From a virus: a stretch of DNA of 38,875 nt. Shown one piece after another: positions 33,634 to 38,875 of this stretch. A model generated the notes under the pieces. It did no database searches. It was not told the origin of the DNA and was given only the letters and a program-made list of their open reading frames with translations. The DNA is taken from IMG/VR virus record IMGVR_UViG_3300043425_000122, positions 1 through 38,875 of that record. One strand, written 5' to 3'. How positions within the stretch are numbered: the stretch's first letter is position 1; the number at the start of each line of letters is the position of its first letter. The translations under genes were made by a program, and so were the position numbers.

Positions 33634-34986
33634 ATGGCAAATACCGTAATTCAAATAAGAAGTTCAGGTGTAACTGGTAACGTTCCAGTGATACTACAAC
33701 CAGGTGAACTTGCTATCAACTTTGTTGATGGTAAATTGTTTTATGGTAATGCTTTATCTGCGGTTACTGAATTCTCAACAACCACACCAGCAGGATTAAA
33801 TGGAGAGATTCAATTTAATTCATATGGTGATTTAGGTGCTACTCAAAATGTTAGATATGAGATAGCAGATTCATATCTATATGTAAATAAGATTGTAGCA
33901 AATACATTAATTAATTCTACACTGACCGACGCTTATAATATAGCACAAGGTGCTTATGATTTAGCAAATACACTATCAGGTGGAACTTCTACCGATGGTT
34001 GGGCTAGAAATGCGGCTAACAGTGCTAGTTCGTATGCTAATAGTGCATACTTAACAGCAAATAGTGCTGGTTCATATGCTAATAGTTCTTTTGATAAAGC
34101 TAACACATCACTAATATTAGCACAAGCGGCATTCGACCAAGCAAACACTGGAGGTTCTTCTTCAGATAGTTTTGCTCGAACAACAGCGAACAGTGCATAT
34201 GCTCATGCAAATAGTGCTTACAATGAAGCAAACACAGCCTATGGTTTAGCGAATACTGCTTTCGGTAGAACAACGATTAATGGTTCTTACGCAAATAGTG
34301 CTTTTATAAAAGCCAATTCATCATTTGACAAAGCAAATACTTCAGAATTAATTGCTCAATCAGCGTATGATTTAGCTAATACATTATCAAGTGGCTCTTC
34401 AATAACTATTGTTGATGAAGTATCATCAAATAATATTTATTATGTTAACTTTACAGATAAAATTTCAGGAACTAGTTCAAGTTTAAATGTATCTAGTACT
34501 AATTTAACATTTAAACCAAATACAGGAACTTTAGGTGTTAAAGAATTAAGTGTAGCATCAAACTTAAGTATAGTTTCTGGTTCAATAGAAGTTACAGGAA
34601 CATCACAAACTTTAATAGATTCTTTCTCAATTGATTTGTTTAGAACAGCTTTTTATCAATTTCAAATTGAAAGTGGTAGTGATTTTCATAGCTTCTCATA
34701 CAATGTAGGTCAAGATGGCGAAACTACAAGAGAAGTAATGTTTGGTGATATCTATTCATCAACGACATTGGGAACAATTAATTCAAACGTTTCATCAGGA
34801 TTAGTAAACGTAATGTTTACTCCTACTAATGAGAACTCAATTGTAGTTTACTCTAGAAATACTTTAGTTAAAAAAAGTACTGGAATAGGTAATGATTTAG
34901 GATTCTTAGGTTTAGCTACTGCTACATTTGATTATGGTTTTGTTGGAGGTTCAGCAACAACACTTGATTTAGGTATGTTAGCGTAA
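33634..34986 (+). CDS. Tail fibre 3, ANTA-repeat fibre
   Basis: A 450-residue protein. The N-terminus MANTVIQIRSSGVTG with ELAINFVDGKLFYGN is paralogous to fibre 2 and resembles the Mtd-N-type attachment domain. Residues about 100-250 carry ANSAY..ANTA repeats with Gly/Ser-rich breaks (SGGTSTDGWARN, GGSSSDSFART). The C-terminal 190 residues are a beta domain (about 260-450) with TLIDSFSIDLFRTAFYQFQI and SGSDFHSFSY motifs, ending LDLGMLA. The similar TVIDTFSTTSFRTVKYLIQ pattern in fibre 4 indicates a shared tip domain. Role: receptor binding, inferred. Confidence 0.8.
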   Translation: MANTVIQIRSSGVTGNVPVILQPGELAINFVDGKLFYGNALSAVTEFSTTTPAGLNGEIQFNSYGDLGATQNVRYEIADSYLYVNKIVANTLINSTLTDAYNIAQGAYDLANTLSGGTSTDGWARNAANSASSYANSAYLTANSAGSYANSSFDKANTSLILAQAAFDQANTGGSSSDSFARTTANSAYAHANSAYNEANTAYGLANTAFGRTTINGSYANSAFIKANSSFDKANTSELIAQSAYDLANTLSSGSSITIVDEVSSNNIYYVNFTDKISGTSSSLNVSSTNLTFKPNTGTLGVKELSVASNLSIVSGSIEVTGTSQTLIDSFSIDLFRTAFYQFQIESGSDFHSFSYNVGQDGETTREVMFGDIYSSTTLGTINSNVSSGLVNVMFTPTNENSIVVYSRNTLVKKSTGIGNDLGFLGLATATFDYGFVGGSATTLDLGMLA

Positions 34987-34988
34987 CG

Positions 34989-34996
34989 TATAAATA
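34989..34996 (+). promoter_or_regulatory. T4-type late promoter before fibre 4
   Basis: Exact TATAAATA three bases after the fibre 3 stop and 30 bases before the fibre 4 ATG at 35027. Confidence 0.65.
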
Positions 34997-35026
34997 AACA
35001 AATAAAGATTAATTAGCGGGATAAAA

Positions 35027-36202
35027 ATGCCAAATACACAATTACAACTAAGACGCGGTAATACAGCACAGACAGCCATCTTTACAGGTGCTGTTGCTGA
35101 AGTTACTGTAGATACCGATAAAAAGACGCTGATAGTCCATGACGGATTAACGCAAGGCGGTATCGAGATTGCCAAAAGAGCAGATTTATTAGTATCGTTT
35201 AATGCCGCAAACTCTGCTGGCAGTTATGCTAATGGTGCTTTTGGTGTTGCAAACACAGCAACAATTAACGCGGCTCAAGCAGACCAAAAAGCATTAAGTG
35301 CTGGTTCATATGCTAACGGTGCTTTTGCACAAGCGAATACCGCAAATACATATGCCGCAACAGCACAAATTCACGCACATGCCGCATATCATCAAGCAAA
35401 CACGGCAACTACTGACGCTGAAACTGCTGGTGAATATGCTAATAGTGCATACGCTAAAGCAAATACTGCCATCACATCTTTAGCTGGATATGCTACCGAA
35501 TCTTACGTTGGTACAGCGATTTCTAATTTAGTCGACTCAGCACCTACAACATTAGACACTTTAAATGAATTAGCGGCCGCATTAGGTGATGATGCCAACT
35601 TTGCAACTACAATTAGTAACATGGTTGGTGTTTCCGGTGGATATGCTAACAGTGCTTTCGCTAAAGCTAATACAGGTACTACATTAGCACAAGCGGCTTT
35701 TGATGCGGCAAACACTGCTAGTAGCGGTTCATCGAATACATTATCTAGCGGCACACAAACAGTATCTTTGAATAATAGCGGAGTTATTACTTTACCTGCA
35801 TCGAGTACTTTGTACAATAACACAGCTTCATTATCAACAAATACTGCAAATCAAGTAATTGATACTTTTAGTACAACATCTTTCAGAACAGTTAAGTATT
35901 TAATTCAAGCTATATCGGGTGGTGATGTTCACTCAACCGAATTGCTATTAACTCATAATGACAATTTAACTTATACTAACGAAACATCAAACACGTCTTC
36001 GTCAGTTTTATTTAATTTATATTCAAGCATTTCAGGTGGAAATGTTAGATTGAATGTTTCACCTGTATTTGAAACAACAACTATTGATTTCGTTAGAACC
36101 GCAATAATTGCAAGAACACTATCAAGTCTAGAAGGTGATTTTATGTCTCTTTCTGGTACCGAAGATTTACAAACTGGTTCAGGCACAGTAGATTTGAACT
36201 AA
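35027..36202 (+). CDS. Tail fibre 4, ANTA-repeat fibre with Mtd-N-like start
   Basis: A 391-residue protein. The N-terminus LQLRRGNTAQTAIFTGAVAE with a following TLIVHDG closely fits the phage fibre attachment pattern LRRGT-x-A-Q ... G-E/A-x-x-x-D ... DG (major-tropism-determinant N-terminal type). Residues about 55-150 hold ANSAY..ANTA repeats. Around 165-200 is the common fibre element APTTLDTLNELAAALGDDAN, shared with fibre 5. The C-terminal domain (about 240-391) contains QVIDTFSTTSFRTVKYLIQ and SGGDVHSTELLL, related to the fibre 3 tip. A receptor-binding role is inferred. Confidence 0.82.
   Translation: MPNTQLQLRRGNTAQTAIFTGAVAEVTVDTDKKTLIVHDGLTQGGIEIAKRADLLVSFNAANSAGSYANGAFGVANTATINAAQADQKALSAGSYANGAFAQANTANTYAATAQIHAHAAYHQANTATTDAETAGEYANSAYAKANTAITSLAGYATESYVGTAISNLVDSAPTTLDTLNELAAALGDDANFATTISNMVGVSGGYANSAFAKANTGTTLAQAAFDAANTASSGSSNTLSSGTQTVSLNNSGVITLPASSTLYNNTASLSTNTANQVIDTFSTTSFRTVKYLIQAISGGDVHSTELLLTHNDNLTYTNETSNTSSSVLFNLYSSISGGNVRLNVSPVFETTTIDFVRTAIIARTLSSLEGDFMSLSGTEDLQTGSGTVDLN
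35519..35622 (+). repeat. Duplicated fibre element, copy 1 (fibre 4)
   Basis: Encodes the LDTLNELAAALGDDANFATT element with flanking ISNLVD. The second copy is in fibre 5 at 36419-36522. DNA differences are mostly third-position, consistent with duplication and purifying selection. Confidence 0.85.
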
Positions 36203-36209
36203 AAAATAA

Positions 36210-36217
36210 CATAAATA
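36210..36217 (+). promoter_or_regulatory. Probable late promoter variant before fibre 5
   Basis: CATAAATA, one mismatch from TATAAATA, in the 48-base gap before fibre 5, ending 33 bases before its ATG. AGAGG at 36236-36240 is the ribosome site. The placement parallels the exact promoter before fibre 4. Confidence 0.45.
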
Positions 36218-36250
36218 ACTAAAAGAATTAACTAAAGAGGTCAATCAAAA

Positions 36251-37147
36251 ATGGCAAAAACGCTACAATTTAGAAGAGATACCACAGCAAACTTAGCTAG
36301 TGTTACTGGTGCTGTAGGTGAAATTTTCATCGATTTAACAAAAGACACCGTTGTCGTTATGGATGGTTCTACTGCTGGTGGTAAACCATTGGCGACCGAA
36401 TCATATGTTACAACAGCAGTTTCTAACTTAGTTGATGCGGCTCCTGGCACACTAGACACTCTAAACGAATTAGCGGCAGCCTTAGGTGATGATGCTAACT
36501 TTGCAACAACTATCAGTACAACAATTGGCGTTGCGGGTTCATATGCCAATAGTGCTTATACACAAGCCAATACAGCAACTACAAATGCGGCAACTGCTGA
36601 CCAACGAGCAGTAACTTCTGGTGTTTATGCTAACACAGGGTTACAAAGAGCAAACACTGCTGGTTCATATGCTAATAGTGCATATACGAAAGCTAATACA
36701 GCACAACTTCACGCTCAGGCGGCATTTAATACCGCAAATACTGCTGGCGCAAATCAATCATTAAATACTACGGATAATGTTGTGTTTGCTTCTGGATTAA
36801 TTGGTGAAGTTTCTATTGTTGCTAATACAGTCTCAGCATTAGACTCATATGGTATGCCAGGTGGTACGTTAATAATTGATGGCAATATTTCAATTCCAAC
36901 AATCGATCCATTAGCAATAGGATCATACATGTTCTTGAGATTATCTTCTAGTTATGGGTCTAATGTGCTACCAGGACAAGATGTAATTTCTACTACGGCA
37001 TCTGGTCCCCTCTCGGCAGCAGGTGTTAAGACAACTGGTGCAGTAGTCAACTGGACTAATGTTGATGGAACATGGAGATGTATGGGTTATGCTGGTGTGT
37101 CCACAGAATCATCGCATATATCAACTTTATGGTATAGAGTTTCTTAA
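36251..37147 (+). CDS. Tail fibre 5, short ANTA-repeat fibre
   Basis: A 298-residue protein. N-terminus MAKTLQFRRDTTANLASVTG with AVGEIFIDLTKDTVVVMDG is the same attachment type as fibre 4. The shared LDTLNELAAALGDDANFATT element is at about residues 63-82. ANSAY..ANTA repeats follow (about 95-165), including the 23-base string also found in fibre 2. The C-terminal 120 residues differ from fibres 3 and 4 (SGLIGEVSIVANTVSALDSY, SYMFLRLSSSYGS, VVNWTNVDGTWRCMGYAG), i.e. the stem is conserved and the tip replaced. It is the last fibre gene; the next ORF starts three bases after its stop. Confidence 0.8.
   Translation: MAKTLQFRRDTTANLASVTGAVGEIFIDLTKDTVVVMDGSTAGGKPLATESYVTTAVSNLVDAAPGTLDTLNELAAALGDDANFATTISTTIGVAGSYANSAYTQANTATTNAATADQRAVTSGVYANTGLQRANTAGSYANSAYTKANTAQLHAQAAFNTANTAGANQSLNTTDNVVFASGLIGEVSIVANTVSALDSYGMPGGTLIIDGNISIPTIDPLAIGSYMFLRLSSSYGSNVLPGQDVISTTASGPLSAAGVKTTGAVVNWTNVDGTWRCMGYAGVSTESSHISTLWYRVS
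36419..36522 (+). repeat. Duplicated fibre element, copy 2 (fibre 5)
   Basis: Paralogous to 35519-35622 in fibre 4; encodes VSNLVDAAPGTLDTLNEL and continues AAALGDDANFATT. Same distance after the N-terminal domain is not kept, since fibre 5 lacks the intervening ANTA repeats of fibre 4. Confidence 0.85.
36599..36621 (+). repeat. Repeat copy 4, in fibre 5
   Basis: The 23-base core beginning GACCAACGAGCAGTAACTTC identical to the three copies in fibre 2, about 4-5 kb away. Supports exchange between paralogous fibre genes. Confidence 0.85.
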
Positions 37148-37150
37148 TTA

Positions 37151-37339
37151 ATGACAGATTTTTGCAATAAAGTAATAAAACCATATTCAACATATTGTGA
37201 TAAAATCTATATAGATTCTATTATCAATATGTTGAATTTTTCATATGATTATAATGACTATATTAAAAGTACGCGAGAGAAACTAATTGAAGCGAGAAAT
37301 AACACAACAAATTCCAAAAATAGTTTGGCAAACTGCTAA
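37151..37339 (+). CDS. Small ORF before the glycosyltransferase, uncertain
   Basis: A 62-residue frame starting three bases after the fibre 5 stop: MTDFCNKVIKPYSTYCDK, then IINMLNFSYDYNDYIKST. Its last 53 bases overlap the glycosyltransferase frame, which itself lacks an ATG. It may be a genuine small gene whose translation leads into the TTG start downstream, or the N-terminal part of a longer glycosyltransferase broken by a frameshift or an assembly error. I recognise no family. Lower confidence than neighbouring genes. Confidence 0.45.
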   Translation: MTDFCNKVIKPYSTYCDKIYIDSIINMLNFSYDYNDYIKSTREKLIEARNNTTNSKNSLANC

Positions 37340-38042
37340 ATCATTTCCTCATGTAAATTCTCATCCACTAATTAAATCTATTATTACTTTAAATCCTGAT
37401 TACGAATGGTTATTCATGGATGATGATAGATGCAATCAATTCATAAAAGATAATTTTAATTCAGATTTTTATAATATGTATAATTCATTACCATTTGGAG
37501 TAATGAAAGCGGATGTGTGGCGTGTTGCTGTTGTATATGTCTATGGTGGTGTTTATGTTGATATAGATTGTGAATGTTCAAAGCCATTCAGTGAATGGCT
37601 TAACGAAAAAGATAAATTAATTGTAGCAATCGAAAGAGAAAACGGAAGTCTTTGTAATTTTGCATTTGCATCATCACCAAAAAACCCAGTATTGCTTTCA
37701 GTATTGAATAATTTTATGAAATTATATAACAGTAATCTTTTCTTAGATAAATCACAAACTACCCCTATACAAAACTTTGGACAATTAGCATTTTCAGACG
37801 GCATTTTAGAATACTATGATATGCATGAGCACAATCATATGATGTTAGGTGGGACTTCAAATTATTATAACGAAAATAAAAATGTACAATTCGATAACAC
37901 CAAATTTATTTTGAAGCAAGATAATATTTTTACACCATACAAATATCCATCAACGTGTATATTTCATCAATCAGCTAGTATAACGTGGAGAAATTGCAAT
38001 TATGATTCGTGGCGCAGTGACGAAAAAGAGTATTTAAAATGA
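37287..38042 (+). CDS. GT32/OCH1-like glycosyltransferase, apparent TTG start
   Basis: A 251-residue reading. IPKIVWQTAKSFP near the N-terminus matches the IPKIIHQxW opening of the DXD-sugar (Gly_transf_sug, OCH1/GT32-type) family. The core KADVWRVAVVYVYGG then VYVDIDCECSKPF holds the metal-binding D92-x-D94. The late LGGTSNYY and FHQSASITWR segments fit the acceptor end. The frame is closed upstream by TAA at 37284-37286, so TTG at 37287 is the earliest possible start, which still includes the conserved IPK segment. It could transfer a sugar to phage or host surface structures; donor and acceptor unknown. It overlaps the next ORF by four bases (ATGA). Confidence 0.8.
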   Translation: MKREITQQIPKIVWQTAKSFPHVNSHPLIKSIITLNPDYEWLFMDDDRCNQFIKDNFNSDFYNMYNSLPFGVMKADVWRVAVVYVYGGVYVDIDCECSKPFSEWLNEKDKLIVAIERENGSLCNFAFASSPKNPVLLSVLNNFMKLYNSNLFLDKSQTTPIQNFGQLAFSDGILEYYDMHEHNHMMLGGTSNYYNENKNVQFDNTKFILKQDNIFTPYKYPSTCIFHQSASITWRNCNYDSWRSDEKEYLK

Positions 38043-38875
38043 TGCCTATAAAATTTGTTACAACTTTTTCTAAGATAGGATATGATTTATATGGTAAGAA
38101 ATGGATTGATACATTCACGAAAAATGTATCCGAATCTAACATTACTGTAGATTTATATTTAGATTTTGATATAGAAATATTTGATTCGAGAATTAATATT
38201 ATTAACTATGATATTGCAATACCTAATCATAAAGCTTGGATATGCGAATTTGAGACCAAATCAAAACATTCGTTGTATAATAAAAAGATGGGTGTCAGAT
38301 TTAGTTATAAAGCATTTGTAATGCAACATGCTTTAGATAATAATAAAGACTGTTATGTTATTTGGTTAGATGGGGATTGTATATTTAAGCCAAACAATTA
38401 TAATTTTATTGAGAATTTATTAAATAATTGTGCTATAGCATGTCAAAGAGAATATAATGGCGGAGAAGATCATATTGAATCGGGTATAGTTATATTTGAT
38501 GTTAATCATGAGCACACCCAAAAATTTAATAACAAATTTAAACAATTATACAAAGTGGAATCTTTAATTCAACATAATTCACCATATGATGGATTTATGA
38601 TTTATTTAAGTATTAAAGAAACTGGAATTAATTACATTAATTTAAATGATAAGTATGGTAAACCGGGAATACAATCTGATCCCAATGAAACGTTTTTACA
38701 TCCAGAAATAAACTCAAGATTTCATCATAATATTGGTCCAACTGGAAAGTCGCAATATGATTCATGGGACTCTGTAAATAAAAAGGATGAATACTTTATA
38801 TTGTTAAATAGAATGATGCCTAAGTCTCGTGAAGAAATACAAGAAATTAGAAATAGATTAATTGCTAAAAGAAAT
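38039..38875 (+). CDS. Partial glycosyltransferase-like protein, runs off the window
   Basis: An open frame from ATG 38039 (or 38042) to the window end, 279 codons without a stop. The sequence begins MMPIKFVTTFSKIGYDLYGK; a DXD motif D111-G-D113 is in YVIWLDGDCIFKPNN, preceded by a SYKAFVMQHAL helix, the order expected in a GT-A glycosyltransferase. Later segments include IESGIVIFDVNHEHT and SPYDGFMIYL, as in nucleotide-sugar transferases that bind an acceptor with a conserved Asp. It overlaps the GT32-like stop, so the two are coupled and may act in sequence. Family call is by motif only; no acceptor can be inferred. Confidence 0.75.
   Translation, partial: MMPIKFVTTFSKIGYDLYGKKWIDTFTKNVSESNITVDLYLDFDIEIFDSRINIINYDIAIPNHKAWICEFETKSKHSLYNKKMGVRFSYKAFVMQHALDNNKDCYVIWLDGDCIFKPNNYNFIENLLNNCAIACQREYNGGEDHIESGIVIFDVNHEHTQKFNNKFKQLYKVESLIQHNSPYDGFMIYLSIKETGINYINLNDKYGKPGIQSDPNETFLHPEINSRFHHNIGPTGKSQYDSWDSVNKKDEYFILLNRMMPKSREEIQEIRNRLIAKRN

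Noticed and set aside
30864-37147. Diversity-generating retroelement acting on Mtd-like fibres
   Set aside because: The N-termini resemble the Mtd type, but no reverse transcriptase or template/variable repeat pair with adenine-specific changes is visible in the window.
1-38875. tRNA genes, rho-independent terminators and insertion sequences
   Set aside because: Gaps are too short for tRNAs and none was seen; no convincing GC hairpin with a T-run and no transposase or inverted terminal repeats were found by eye. No gene-free stretch over 300 bases exists.

Overview
The window reads as part of the late (virion) region of an AT-rich marine T4-like contractile-tailed phage. Evidence: a run of recognisable T4-type baseplate proteins, T4 late-promoter octamers (TATAAATA) in the few intergenic gaps, tight gene packing with ATGA-type overlaps, roughly one-third GC by eye, and long tail-fibre genes with Asn/Ala-rich repeats of the kind seen in cyanophages and pelagiphages. 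No photosynthesis gene, tRNA or host gene was seen. A pelagimyophage-like virus is my best guess, but the host is not proven by the sequence.

Layout. (1) 1-537, minus strand: the N-terminal stub of a gene leaving the window, then head-completion nuclease gp4. (2) 567-19386, plus strand: the tail-tube/baseplate block in near-T4 order: tube cap gp48, gp53, gp27-like hub, gp5-like OB protein, a separate spike beta-helix, an unknown structural protein, gp25, gp6, gp7-like, gp8, and a 2060-residue protein in the T4 gp9/gp10 position. (3) 19388-21337: a small coiled-coil protein and the first tail fibre, with a C-terminal peptidase-G2/chaperone-like domain. (4) 21334-30258: a compact accessory island of 12 overlapping or abutting genes. 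It holds four radical SAM proteins with complete or reduced SPASM-type C-termini, four putative Fe(II)/2-oxoglutarate or JmjC/cupin oxygenases, three proteins I cannot assign, and a 189-residue protein ending in a threefold Cys-His tetrapeptide repeat. (5) 30296-37147: a second fibre/adhesin module of small linkers, a coiled-coil protein and four paralogous long fibres, with three late promoters or promoter-like sites. (6) 37151-38875: a small ORF and two glycosyltransferase-like genes, the last running off the window.

How it may work together. Blocks 2, 3 and 5 build the baseplate and fibres. Block 4 is inserted between fibre genes, is start/stop-coupled to the first fibre gene, and is rich in enzyme families known elsewhere for peptide modification. 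The main hypothesis is a phage-encoded RiPP-like or protein-modification system acting on a tail adhesin, most obviously the CHxx-repeat protein, possibly with the Asn-rich fibres as oxygenase substrates. The glycosyltransferases at the right edge would fit further decoration of virion or host surface. The enzyme-family calls rest on visible motifs; the joint function and the substrates are inference.
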